Shown here in pieces: positions 43,901-57,321 of a stretch of 64,000 nucleotides of DNA. Location of the stretch: the NCBI GenBank assembly GCA_019096065.1, contig JAGUCH010000001.1, forward strand, positions 14,508,001 to 14,572,000, written 5' to 3'. Below the pieces are notes generated by a model. That model saw only the letters and a list, made by a program, of their open reading frames with translations. It searched no databases and was not told the DNA's origin. The DNA is from Paracyclopina nana (lineage: Eukaryota; Arthropoda; Copepoda; Cyclopoida; Cyclopettidae). The position numbers and the translations under genes were made by a program. Numbering within the stretch: the first letter of the stretch is position 1; each line of letters begins with the position of its first letter.

Positions 43901-46900
43901 GCGCATTTTCACGTGTTTGTTTGTTTACGATTGGTCTTCCGTCGCAGCCTTTTTAGGGCTTGAAATTCCGAAGCAAAAAAAAATATTTTAGTTTCTGACG
44001 TCATTTAAAATAGGTTAACATTGCCTTTGTCTTTAATGAAATCTTATTTTTCACGTAGGACCGATTCTATATAATCCTAGCTTTATCAAAGAAATCATTT
44101 TGTTGAATGTTAATTAATGGAAATGTGACGATTTTGTGACGTCCTCTTTTTCGATCCCATGATCCAGTTGATTTGGAAGTGACGAAATTAAGAGAATTTT
44201 CGTAAAATCGGTTCAAGTTTAGTTGGCGTTGCTAAGAATTCGGTAAGTTTGCTACAAATATCAACACTGATACGTGCATCTTTTAATCAGAATTAACCTA
44301 ATAATCTCGCCTATATCTGCCATTTGTATACAATTTTGGCCTGGGCTGCGCGTTAATTTATAGCAATAAGAAGTTGAGCTGCACATTTTGTTTACTACAT
44401 TACTCTCAGCTAGCTTGGAGACGAGGAGCAGCAGTGAAAACTATTCATATTTTGCCCTGAGGGGAAATTCAAGGCCAATTTCTAGTATTCCAGGTGCTGC
44501 TGTAAATGTTTATGTGTGCCAGAGGGCAATGGCAAAGCTCACTTTTAATTGCAAAATAGAAAGCTAGAAGAAGCCAAGAAGGGGAAAGAAGCAAATGTCA
44601 GACTAGCTTCAATGAGGTGCTTATAATTAATCTTTTTCACTAGCTTCTTCTTCTTCTTCCCTTGAGCGAGGAGCTTTCTAAAACATCTACTTACTTCTTT
44701 TTGAGTTTTAATTAAGTTTCAAGTCTTGTCTGCTTAGTTGAGCTTGGCTTGACATTTTTTGCATGCTCATTATAAAAGAGAGAGATTGAGCTGAGGCAGA
44801 AGAAGAAGAAGGGGAAGTTCATCAGCTAAAACTAACGGTGACCTTCAGATATGCATAAAAGGTTACAAGTGAATATTCGGCCTCTGTGCGCGCCGAGAAA
44901 AATGTTTTTTCTTACATTAAAAGCAAAAGTTATTGCTTCTGTCATTTTTCTGTGTCTTTTTAGCCGCAAATTGAGGTGAAAAAGGCCAACAGATTAAGCA
45001 GGCCAGTTTCAACTGAAAAATTGCAGAGGTATAACGAAGTGATGACAGCATGGACATCTGTGGTACGATGTTGCTTAATAGCAAAAGCCTTGAGTTGGAG
45101 CCGATAGAGCCCAGTGTGAGACTTCAGAATTAAGGTAAGGCTTTTAAAAATATCTTTCTTAATAAGGAAAAATCTTGTCTCGGTCCTTCAAATGCTATCC
45201 AGCTTTTGGGAAAAGGTTGTAAACTAGACTATCAGGAAGTGAATTATTGATTATACGAACAAATTAAGAAATTATTTTTGTGTAAGTAAGCTGATCGCTC
45301 TAATGCTCACTTTGTAGCGATTTCCAGAGGAGTGACCTCAAGAGACTACTTTTGTTTATGTGAGTCTGTGTAATAATTAGTCTTGAGACGAACAGCCGCG
45401 GAGTCAATTCTCAGGAGGAGTGAGACAAGTGCAAGCTGTCTAATTGCTCTTTCTCACACCCAGAGTTCAATGCCTAAGAAAAGTTTGTTTTCACTCTAAT
45501 TTGCTACAGATGGCTTTTGTCAGTGTCACAACTTTGTCTCAGACAAAAAAGCCAAACTCACCCGCATAGCGAGTAGTAGGACACAGCTGTGTGCCTAAGT
45601 GTAACGTTTATTAATTAGCCAAAAATACAATAACTCCTGCTGTGCATTATAATTACCTCGTAATTGTTGCACAATTATGCTGCTCATTTGGGGCCATTAA
45701 CAAACTTAATGTGTCTTGCTAGTTGTTAGTTATGCAATGTTCCAATTTGAGGCTGAATCGCATCACTAGCGTAGAAATGGGAGTAATGGCATAAATCAAT
45801 GAGTCTTAATGAAGGTTGTGAAAGCACTCTGTGTAAATTAGCACCAAGGGAAATAATGATCCCTCCAACTGAGAGAGCTCAGCAGCAGGCAAAATCTAGA
45901 GAAAAAGAACCCTCTCTTGGGCTTGCTTACACTCAATTAACTCTGGTCTTATAAAGGAATAATTACTTATCCAGAAAAGCCGCCACCTAATCATCTCCCT
46001 AAGCCCAGCTAATGTAGTCAAGGAAGCTGAACATGCATAATTAAACGACAATAAGTGAGGATCTTCCCTGCTTTTACAAGGAATAGTCGTGCAGGGAATG
46101 GCTTTCTTCGGCCACAGGGAAGTTAAATTGTGCTGGGCGAAGCCACTTTGAATTTTTAGTTTTATCCATTTCAGTCGATTACTCTTATCATGGTAGACCT
46201 AGCAGTGTTTTTAATTTGAGCCCAGAATTTTCACGCCATGGATAAGCATCTTTGCTCAATTAGAAAGCAGCCAGGGGAAAATGATTGCTATAGTGGCTGT
46301 ATAGAAGTTGTTCGTATGGTAGCATATACCCAAAAAAGTAATATTACTCTCACGCCACGAGGCAATTACTACAAGTAATTAGTGGCTGGTGTTGCCACCA
46401 CCATATACTTACTTTGAGAGCCTTACTTGCTCTTTTCACTCTACAGAGAGCAAGCAGCCATTGATGAAAGGGCGCTCGTGTTAATGCACTTACTGCTGGA
46501 GGGGTGACGTCAACCGCAAGGAATCTTGAATATGAGGAATTTTTTGATTAATTAACCGCCATCATCAAGCTCGTGTAATGGCTTTAGATGAGTCATTTCT
46601 GACGCCAATATTAGAGGCTGAAGCTAGGGGTAGACAAAAGGTTCTTCGCCTACAAAATCAAATTTGGACAATTGAGCTTGGCAATTCTCGGGTGAAAGCA
46701 GAGCTGAAATCTCCACTTTGGCTACTAATGCGAAGCATTTGATTGAAGCTCAACCTTGTTGCGGTCCATGGAAATGACAAAAAGGAGAGCTAATGCCAGA
46801 CCTGGAAGTGTAGAAAGAGTCCAACAGCAGCTAGTAGTAGTACGGAGGCCAAATGAGCAAAAGTAATGCTAGACATGCAATGCAGCATTTCACTACTGAT

Positions 46901-47040
46901 GATAGTACAAGGACATGTGGATAATTAGGACTTGGTGTAAGGGAAGGTGGTAAAAAATGCCCGAGCGGTGCGCTTATGCCGAGATTGTCTCGAGCTTTTT
47001 GACATGGTGTTATTTTCTGACTAGAATTATATTCAGAACA

Positions 47041-47058
47041 AGCAGCAGCAGCAGCAGC
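47041..47058. repeat. (AGC)6 microsatellite
   Basis: Six AGC units. Confidence 0.9.
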
Positions 47059-50000
47059 AAAAACTAACAACGCTACGGGCTAAAGAAACTTTTTGATCTT
47101 GGCGTCTGAAATTAACGACCATGGCAATATACCCAGTCCAACTTTACATCTCGTGCATTATTTTCAGCCTTGTTTTTAATCGTATGTTGAATTTGAACTG
47201 ACCCTCTAAAGCCATATTGTGGCATAAATGAAAACAGCAGTTTTTCTGGCAAAAATGATGCGATTGACAGGCGAGATTTCAAATGCTACGGCAGCACAGC
47301 CGGTCTGATGACGATTTAAACAAGGTATTTTTGGGTTAAGGAAAACTTTGATAGTTGTGGAAGGAGCGAGGCATTTGCGGTTAGTGATTATCATCCATGC
47401 TTCTGGACACAGTGTGAAGTCCTTTCTTTGTTGTTGACCCCTCTTGGGGGGAGTTTTGTGATAAGGACGACGACACAAGGGTACCAATTGTCTCTCAACT
47501 GACTTCCCATCTTGAGCAGAAAGTAATCTGTTATTACGCCCATTGTGTTTTTGTTCCACTGTGTGTGAGGTATTCTTACCAATGTACATTTACTTGCTCA
47601 CTACCACCATTACACAGTTTGCTTTAGCATTGGTATTTTAATTGATAACCGTCAAAAGTATGTACCTTAGGGTTTTTCATCAATTTTTGTGGCATAGTAC
47701 TCTTGAGCGAAAAGTCTTCTTAGCTTCTTTCGATATCTTTCCATTAGATGAGCAAAGATGAAGTTAATGATTTTGTGCACCCAGATATTTGTTCATGTTA
47801 ATTCCAGGAAGATTTTGTGCATTTAAATATTGGGCTGGGCTGGCTTTTAGTTTTCGTGTCAGTGTGGAATTAGCAAAAGTGTGTGTGGTTTACCAAAAGT
47901 AATGATAATTGAGCAAATCTTGAACCATATGATCATTGCGTTGGATCCAGATAACTTGGGAGTTTTTGGGCATAACCCTGCACACCGGGGCAAGGCTCCT
48001 ATTATTCTCTCTGATGTGGAGCCACGATGTGACGATAATTTGCAGATGTGGTATACCATGCTGTTGCTAATTTGCCCCTTTAAAGATGATGATCATTATC
48101 TTACTGTTCAAAGCTTGATCTCACAATAATTTGGATGTCTGACTTTTGTGCAGAAAAGTGGTAATTAACAGCAGGCGAATTGTAAACAGTTGCAAACTGG
48201 CTCAAAAACAGGCGAAACTTTAATAACCATCCACTGTAGTCATGATTGATCTACGGTCAACATGAAAGCTGCTTCATATTTATGTGGTATCTGCTCTTTT
48301 TCAGTTTTCTAACAATATGCAATATCCGGATGATAACAAAAGGTTAAATAAATTGGCCTACTAAAGAGCAATGCTGTGGAATTGTGTGACATTTTGAGCC
48401 AACGTACACATGTACGTACGTTCTGTCTTTGCCAAGCGTTCCGTAAGAAATTACTTAAACATTTTCATAGCTTCATTGGTGTGCAACTTTAGCAGAAGGC
48501 TTGAATCTATTTTTGAGGGATTTGCAAGAATTGCCTGTTTTCAGCCTTATCAAGTAGTGATGCTGTAAATGGAAAAATAAGCAATTTGAAGCTTCGACAC
48601 AGTTTTCCTTGCTATTAGACAATCTTGAGAAGTAATCAAGCCGCAATTATGTCTCTTATTATAATCTCGCTTTGATCAAATTTTTTTCATAAAATCTCAT
48701 TAGGCGAGCTCCCCACGCACTTTCTTAGCCTTATTAGACGCATTACCAATACTGGAATTGCTAGATCTGAAGGGATGCGTGGTAATGACGAATAGTCAAT
48801 TTTATCTGCTGGCAAAAAGCTTGACCTAATTAATGGTCAATTGTTGGGAGAAAAAAAATGGATATCTCAGAAGAAGTCATGATAGACGCCAGAACGTCGG
48901 GACTGGGCGGGGCTTAATAATAATCATAAGTTTTGTCAGTTCTGCATCACATGGTGCCTTTGGGCGCCAAAATGTTGATGAAATTGTGGGGCTCAATTTC
49001 TCCTTAAAGACTTGGAAAATGATATTAGACCGATAGGACGTGCGATACCATCAGCAAATTGCGAAATATTGCAAAGTGCACACATTCTGCCTAACAAATT
49101 ACCCATTTGGATGCCAAGCTGAAATCAGCTACTGCGGACTATTTTTTTTCGGATTTTCATTGATATTGGAGGTCAATGCTTTTTGCTCTACTCTCTAACT
49201 TTTTGTGACATGCACTTTTTGTCGCTGAGCACATGAGTAGGGCTTCTTGGTGCATTTTGGACAAAACCTGGGGCTTAGTTGTCGTTTTTTATGAGGTCGT
49301 CACAATAATGAGAGCATTGAAGCCAAATTGAACTCTGCATATCAATAAGAGATTGAATATATGCATTATTATGCGAGCGTTCGAAACTAGACTCAAATCT
49401 GGTATTGGAATTGATTAAAGGTCCTAAAGGCTTCCCGATTGAGCTTGAATCCTGGGAAAATCTACAGTTGAGCAGCACCATTAAAAGTAGTACGAATTCG
49501 TAAAAGTATTGTAGTAAAACGCAGATGTATATAGCTCAGTGAAATCGTAATGCCTTCTGGTCGGGATTAGCCAGTAGACTTCTATATGCATAGTAAAATT
49601 ATAATCAAGGCCGGAATTACAATAGATGAGAGAGTTTCACTCCTCAAGCTCAATCTAGCTATAGGGCACTGAATGCATTTTGTCTTCATACTCCTACTAG
49701 CATAAAACTATTTGGATGAGGAAGAAGATTCGTAATATTAATTCAGGTCAATCACGGACCTGAGGCCTTTTTTACCTCCTGTCGCACTATGGAAAAAATC
49801 TCGTTAATCCTCGGCAGTATGAAAACATGACCTTTAGATTTACCTTTTCTGCTTCAAAGAGAGCTATTATTGAGGTAAAAGTTGAGGCCTTTTTAGGGTA
49901 TTTTTCCTCTGTGCGCAAGCTCAGTAGGATTAGCCGGCACATAAAGACGTCTAGTTTGCATATGATGGCTTCGGTGCTTTTTTGTGATCGTCCACAATGC

Positions 50001-53000
50001 GACCACGCGCCAAAGAGAGCCTTTTTTATACGATCAGTGTTGGGCAAAAAATGGCCTCGGACAACAAAGGACAAAAAATGACTGGTAACACCCCTTCAAA
50101 CGATATAGGAAGTTTATATTAACCCTTTGCATATAATTATCCTATTGACATCTGCATTGATGAATACGAACAAGCACAGAGCTGTGCAGTAAGAGAAGAA
50201 TTTTATTTTTGGGACTCTTGGCCTTTTTGTTTTGATTGAATTTGACCTGTACGCCTCTTGAAGAAGCGCCCTCTATGACCAGAATTGACTATTGTATCCC
50301 CAGTTCTTAAAGAGCAACCTGACTGAAGAGCACTTTTTTATACGAGCTCTATCAAAGGTTATCGGCTACGTTGCGAGTTGTAGACCCCGCGGATTGATTT
50401 TGATTAGTTTTATAGGCGCGTCCATATTGGCTTCGTTTTCGAACGCGTTCGTTAGTTAAGAATCAATCTATAGATGGATATCAAGTGGACAAAAGCCAGT
50501 CGGATGGGGGGACAAAACTACAAATCCGCTTTTTTCAAGCCCTTTTTGTTCCCCAATCACATTTATAGATTGAATTCGGGACCCCCAGATTAACGGCTGA
50601 ATTTGTAATTTTTGAATTAATTTTCCTACTTCTTTGTCATTGCCCAATCCCCAGCAAACTACGACGCAGCTAGTTCATATGAAATCAAACTTTTTTTTCT
50701 AAACCATTTATCTCACAGTGCAGCGGTTCTGACGAGAAAATTATCGCCGACTTGAATCATTCCCTCAGAAATTCACGGGCGGTCTTCAGTGTCATTCCAC
50801 AAATCTAGGAAATTTTTTAAAAGTCAATGAATCTATACAGGGTGTCTACAAAGTACAGCAGGTTAGTGAAGGTTTGCACCTCGCTGAGTGAAGAGAAAGA
50901 GTGATAGATCGATCAGGTTCCTAGCTAAAGAACCACATTTTTCTGGACTTTCTACCAATTTGAATTAGTGTACAAAATGACCATGAAAGTGGTCTTTTAC
51001 TTACAGCTACAAAATCATTATTTTAATTGCTGTTAAGATTCGATTTTCCTAGCAGTACAGGTGGCTTGGCTTCAACTTGCTACATCGGAAGTCAACTTTT
51101 TGCGAAAAAAGTTTTTTAATTGTCGTACTCTCTTCTTTGTTAATCTACGTAAAATTCACACTTGTTGCAGAACAAAAAACTGTGGCCTATTTTCAAAACA
51201 GCAAACACAACTAGTCTACTCTAGATTTGATGTAAATTGAAAAATCAGAAGAGCTCCGCATGAGATGTGTAGTATGTGTTTTTACCAAACTTTTATTTTC
51301 GAGATGAAATAGATAAAATACAGAGACATTCCACAAGCAAAGTTGACACCGAATATTCACCACATTCTTTCGCGCATTAGTGCTTCATATTTCTCTGCAG
51401 CGAAAACCCTCTATTGTCACTTCCACATAAGTTATGTTATTAAGCCTATTTAATGTGAAGCCGTAGCTGACAAAATTGCCTAAAATTGCATTTCTTCATT
51501 ATTTGAAGATATTCTTATTGAGTAAGAGTGTCACCGAAGCTTAAGATTCGCAATCCTCGTGAAACCGTCAATAGGGGGAAAAGCTTCATTTCAGAAGTTG
51601 TTTGAATCGAAGTAGAAGTCAAAACCTCACACATTCCACAGTGTCTCTGGTTCACCCAAAGTTCCAATCTCCAATGGCTTTGACAAGCATCGCAAAGATC
51701 TTTCAATTGATAAGAGATGCTGCTCAAGTTAATGTACAAAAACCACACACACACACACAACACTCCATGAATGGCAAAATGATGTGGCCAAGAATCGAGG
51801 GGTAAAAAGTTGTAATTACTGTGATTTATTGGCATCGCGAGGTGAAGTAACTAACAAGATTTGACACTTAGGGAAGAAGAAGAGGCAAAAAGTTTCCTTA
51901 AGGGCAACGGTTTTTTCCTTCTTCTCCTCCAAAGTATTGATGCTCTTTCACAATGTGCGATGAATCAGAATGCCGGGTCTTTAGCTTCTCAAGCTTTGAC
52001 CTCAATTTTATGTCAATGCTACAAGAGTACCAAGCTTTTTTCGGGGTAAAATGGGCATAACCGTCATGTCAAGAGTCTTCGTTTTGTATAGTTTTGTTCA
52101 GCAACGGTCACCATCATCAAGAATTCAGTCAGACATAAAGTATCATTAATGTAGAATGTGCACTCTGTGAGGAAAATCTTTGAGGCAAAGAGTCCAAAAA
52201 TATTTCTTTTCTTGGGTAACAAATTTTTGGCTTGGTAGTACACCTAGTATAAAAAATGGAATCTAGCAATCTTTTAAAACAGGATGAGTATGACAGTTGC
52301 CATGGCAATGTAAGAAGAAAATCCGCATTTTGCAACCTTTTCACTAGGTTCATTTTAATTTTCCACCTTTAATAGAGGAAGTAAGTAACTCGACTTATGA
52401 TTGCTACGCATCAAAATTATGCTAGAAAAATCATTAGGTAAATGCCTCATTTGATTTATTTTTAAACATGATTTAATTACCATTAGGTAAAAATGGCTCT
52501 TTTTAATGGAAAATAAGCAATAGTGCTTTTCCATTTTTTGGGGAGATCTAGTTAGTGATCACACATATACGTAAGTGAGTTTTTATTTTTGGTGCTCCCT
52601 CTGTGATCTTTTTCTTCTCTTGAAAATCCTGCCCAAAATTGTGAATGCTTGCATTAATCACAGTTAAAAGCATACAATGGAAGCGTCTCCATATCTCACC
52701 CAACAAGTCGAACCTTTTGAAGTTCAAACCGCAAATCACTGTTTTCTATGGGGACACCACCAACCCGAATTCTCAGTCCAGAATGAGCTTAAAAGATATT
52801 TAGCATGACTCACAGTGGGGTAAGAGGCATCTTAAAATGTAACCTGCAATTTTTTATGACGTTTATCATCTAATGGGATTCAGAAATGAATACCGAGCTT
52901 CTTCTCAAGAATCGAATTGGTAATTATTTGTAAATGTTGCTTCATTGAGAAGAAATAATTGGGAAAAAGATCTTCAATCGTTCGTTGGTGTCTGCTAATG

Positions 53001-54349
53001 AATCACTGAAAATCAATCCCTCAGTGTGCATGATCTTCAATTCCCTTTTTCTCGGAAAAACCGAGTTGTTTTTGGTGCTGCATCTCCTCATCGTGAGAGG
53101 GGTTGAACTGCAACTTGACCTTGAGGACAAGCAAGCAAAAAAAGGAGTCTCTCATGGACTATACAAATTAACGATAAGCTTGCCTGATTTTGTGGTTTTT
53201 GAGCCTGACACAGACGATACCACCCACCGTTTTACCAGTTACCAGTTTTGTCGTTGTCCACCACCACTCTCGGTCCGGATTTCCAAGTCGTTAAGCAATG
53301 CAGCATGGTAAAAAAGACTCGCTTTTTTGCCCTCTAACTGAATTTTCAGTGTTTGTTTACCTTGCTTAATTGTGCCTCGTCGGAGGGTCAACAAAAGGCT
53401 ACCACGCAACCTCCAAGTGGTAAACAAAAAACAAAGTACAAATTCATAGGGAGGTTTGAAGAAGATTAATTTTTCTGTTATTTTTGTCTAGAACTCATTT
53501 CCATTTCTGAGAATATTTTTTGTCTCGAGATTATTTTAGGTCACTTTAATCAGCCTTTATTGCTCTCAACCTATTTGAACAAAAAGGTGGAGGAAAAATG
53601 GTCAGGGCTTCATAACCAGGGACAAATTATCTTGTGTCACTTCTGACAAGTTTCGTAGATAGTCCTACAATTTTGACTCTTTTCCAAACGTGTCTCTCTC
53701 TCACTTTTGGTTTTGGTTTGACTGTCACGAGATCTCTCCTCCAGTTTATTACCACTCTCATATTTGATCAAAACTTTACACCAACAATTGGTCTAATTAT
53801 GTGCACCATCTTATGCTGATGCAGGAGGCGTTTTAAAGTCCACATGAAACTGCGGTGTGATAATAAGTGCGGTTAGCTGTCGCTTGGCCACTAATTGCTA
53901 AAGCCATTTCCCTTTAAAATTATGTTTGATATCTTAAGGACAATTGCAGAGGGTAGACAGGGGTGATTTTTTTCCGTTGTGGAGCGTCTGCGTTGGAGTT
54001 GACCCAAGTCTGGGATCGACAGCATGTAATTGGAACTTGGGAACAATGAAAATTAACGCGTTCGTGAGCACACACGGAAACATTATCGAGCCTGGTTTTC
54101 TTTTATGCCCCAGGTTTGATACACAGAGAGCCGTCCCTCTTTTTCCATGATTTTGAGCTGCTTTTAATGCGTGGAAGCCAATTTGGAAATTGAATTTCAC
54201 TTCTCATATTTGTTCAGGAAGAATGACCTAACCAAGATTAGCTCTCGATTTTCAGTCGAGTTTGCCTTGTTTTTGATCATGAAGCATCATCTGTACCACT
54301 CCATTAGATGATTAGGAAATGTGTAATTGCAAAGTCATTCAAGTTATGC

Positions 54350-54370
54350 TTTGTTGTTGTTGTTGTTGTT
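54350..54370. repeat. (TTG)n microsatellite
   Basis: About six to seven TTG units. Confidence 0.85.
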
Positions 54371-56927
54371 ATTTGACTTTTGGGCTGCGTACTGTGCTAC
54401 AATGCAACTCTGCAATTAGCAGAGCTTTAGGACCTTCCCAAAGTTACATCTCACAGCTAGAGCCAAAAGGATAGGAAAAAGGCCAAAGTGGAAACCGAAT
54501 AATGGCGCCGTCTTGGAGGCCAGAACGATTTACAATCAGCTAAATTGGGCCTTTTCATTATGTTGATCCAACTGTGATGCTTCTTCATCTTCGCCATTAG
54601 TTTAGTAGGGTCCCCAGGAACACCCAATAATGACAGCCTGGTCATAATTTGCTAGTACCCTCAAGAAATGAGGGGACAATCGGCTCATTTTCTCTGTTTT
54701 CTCAGCTTGTCACCCTCCATGACTGGGCAGATTATTGGCAAACTAACAGCTACGAAAACAATCCTGCATCATTTTGAGCCCTAAAAAAGGAGGCAGAGAG
54801 GCAAGATCTGTTAGACATAAATGGCACCTTGGGTTCAGATACAAGGTGTAGATTAGAAGTTCTTGTGTGTATGTAACAATAATACTAAGGCGGCCGGACT
54901 TGTAATTAGTCAGACCTGATAATGACCGGGCTGTCAGTGACACTCTAGCACCATATCCAGAGATAGTTTCCTGTCCAAACCACTTGCTTGGAACATAACA
55001 AAATGCACGCCACCAGCTATAAGAATACTCACTTGGTCTGGAAACGCCATCCTTGCAGTCGTCGTGACACTTTGGAGACCTAATTGCTGATAAACCATTG
55101 ACCCAAGATAAGCTGGCTTTTTTTACTGTTTGCCCACAAAGAACGATTTTTACTTGCACCATTTGTTCAGTGCTAACCGCAATTATGCACGCATTACAAA
55201 AATATTAATTGGATACATGCTTCCTCAATACCTCGACTTGAAGCCTATTGATTCGTGAAGGCTATTTTGATAGAGTTTTATTTTTAGAGCCTCCTCTCCA
55301 ATCCAACTTCATTAGTTATTTTTAATTGCTGTAGTACGTTTTTTTTTCAAAAAACTGGAAAGCCCTTTGTTTAATGCTGCTTTCCACGGGGACATAGTAG
55401 AGCTAGCTATAGCCGGTGTAAGTACTTGCGCTAATGAAAGCCCTGAATAATAATAATGTGCATAACAAGATAAAAGTGCACAAAGGTGTTGACATAGCTC
55501 GAGAGGAACCGAGTCTAATTGTCTCTGAGCCACTAATGAAGCTTGTGCTGTCGTCTTACACAAAGTTTGCTCACCTTTACATGTTATGCTTGGTAAACAA
55601 CCTGGTACACGATATATTGACGAATTACACACAAGAGCCCACGTTAAATATAAGCATTCCTCTCGGAAAATAAATGCTTGCTCAGCAGCAAGGAAACAAT
55701 AATTATGGAAAGAGAGCATCATCATCTTCACGAGGAGCAGCAGCCTTTTCTACGAGTATTGATTACTTATCCCAATGATGATGTCAAGTACAGTGCTAAT
55801 TACATTAGCATGATCATGTTGTATGGAAGTGATTTCCTTTGCTCTTGACAGCTCAGCTTCTCTAATCAATCTGGCATAGTAAATAAAATCAAAAGAGATG
55901 ATGCTCTTGATTCATCAATACACCGTACTATTTCTACTCCTAGCAATCCAATTACGATGCATGTGCACCTAAATATTATTCCAGATGGATTAATTAAGTT
56001 ATACACTGGTGCAGTAGAATTAACTGGAATATGCTATACTTTGGCTCTGATTCTCGATTTCAGTCAATTTACGTAAATCACGTTTTAAACATGTGTACGT
56101 GTTATTTGTGACTTGCAAATGTTAAAAACTTCGGTATGAGAAGCGAGTATCTTTTTACCAGATCGGATTTGTGCTGCTGGCAGATAGAAATTAATACGTA
56201 AAAACAACGCACAGCGGTTGCAAAAACATTTGTGTGAATGTTTTATAGCCTTCATCTATCTAGGTTTCAATCCGAATCATTTCCCACAAAATCAAAGCAA
56301 CTCTCGCACACACATAGCAATAATCATTTCGAAAAGAGGCGTTATTGGTTGTCCTATGAAGGGAATCGCGCGCATCTGCGCTGCTCTATGCACTACTAAT
56401 ATCTAGCGTAGCCCGCCAGTAAAATACGAAAAAAGATGTGATGTACATGACCTTTTGAACAAGTATGATTTTTATTCCTCTATGCTTAAGTGGTATTCCT
56501 TATGAAATGAAAATTCAAAGGTCAGCCCAAGATGATCTATAGTAATAAGGTGAGTTCTTGTCGCTGCTGTACTATAGCACACAGTCTGACTGAGCTGTGG
56601 TAGGCTTCAAGACAAAATTTAAATATAATTCTGTGGATTTCACTTCCAAAAATTTCCATAACCTGCCTTAAATTATCAAAAAGTGCCCAAATTGCATACT
56701 TTTTTAAAAAATACAGAACTTATCTAGGAGCTCTTTTGAAGACGCGTGAGATTAGCCCGCTTGCTTCCATGACTGACACATCACTTAAGCTCACGCGCTA
56801 TGTAGTAAGAACTACTAGCGCCACCTAGGCTAAGACAAACAGATTTGGTGATTTTAGCATGCAAAACTTGCGTCAAGAACTCACTTACGAGACCCCCCTG
56901 GGTCAGCCCTGAACGTTTTCAGACAAA

Positions 56928-57321
56928 AGGGCGTTCCCATATTGACCTGTTAGTGAAGTTAAGTTAGGTAAAAAGTTAAGTTTAGTTCAGTTCCGTTCCC
57001 AGATATTTATGTAGGTAGAACTTAACTTGGCTTAATTTTATGTAGTACTAGCTTGCTTGCCTAGCTAAGTTCAGTTGCCAAGCTGAACTTGGCTACAAAA
57101 AGTGTTCTCTTATGCGTAGTAGCTGAAGCTTGCTGAATTGAGAAAAGCTAACTTTGCTCATCAGCTGGTGATGTACAACGCGTTGGCGTGTCAGCTCAGC
57201 GGTCAACTGAACATAGCTAAACGAACCGAACTTGGCTAGAACAAGCTGAACTTGACTGATCAAGTAAGGTTGCTGTTTTAGCTACGTAACTAGACTAAAA
57301 ATTCGAATATGGGATCGCCCT
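56928..57321. mobile_element. Unclassified MITE with inverted repeats
   Basis: About 394 bp bounded by AGGGCGTTCCCATATT at the left and AATATGGGATCGCCCT at the right: inverted repeats matching at 15 of 16 bases, with weaker similarity continuing inward for some 30 bp. The interior is filled with degenerate copies, in both orientations, of a motif close to AAGCTGAACTTGGCTA, including an 8-bp-stem hairpin at 57067-57090. There is no coding frame. AAA on both sides could be a 3-bp duplication, but this is too simple to be sure. The superfamily is not determined. Confidence 0.6.

Larger units (their letters stand above)
40950..56927. other. Long non-coding stretch upstream of zfh2
   Basis: About 16 kb without a convincing gene on either strand. 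The open frames are short, AT-driven and without domains. Simple repeats occur at 47041 (AGC)6, 51746 (AC)n and about 54351 (TTG)n. Candidate regulatory territory for zfh2, by inference only. Confidence 0.4.

Noticed and set aside
50412-50432. Sequence similar to the left terminus of the 56928 MITE
   Set aside because: The likeness needs a gap and has no inverted partner within several hundred bases.
50836-50860. CAGGGTGTCTACAAAGT, resembling a DNA-transposon terminus
   Set aside because: No matching inverted copy was found nearby and no target duplication could be recognised.
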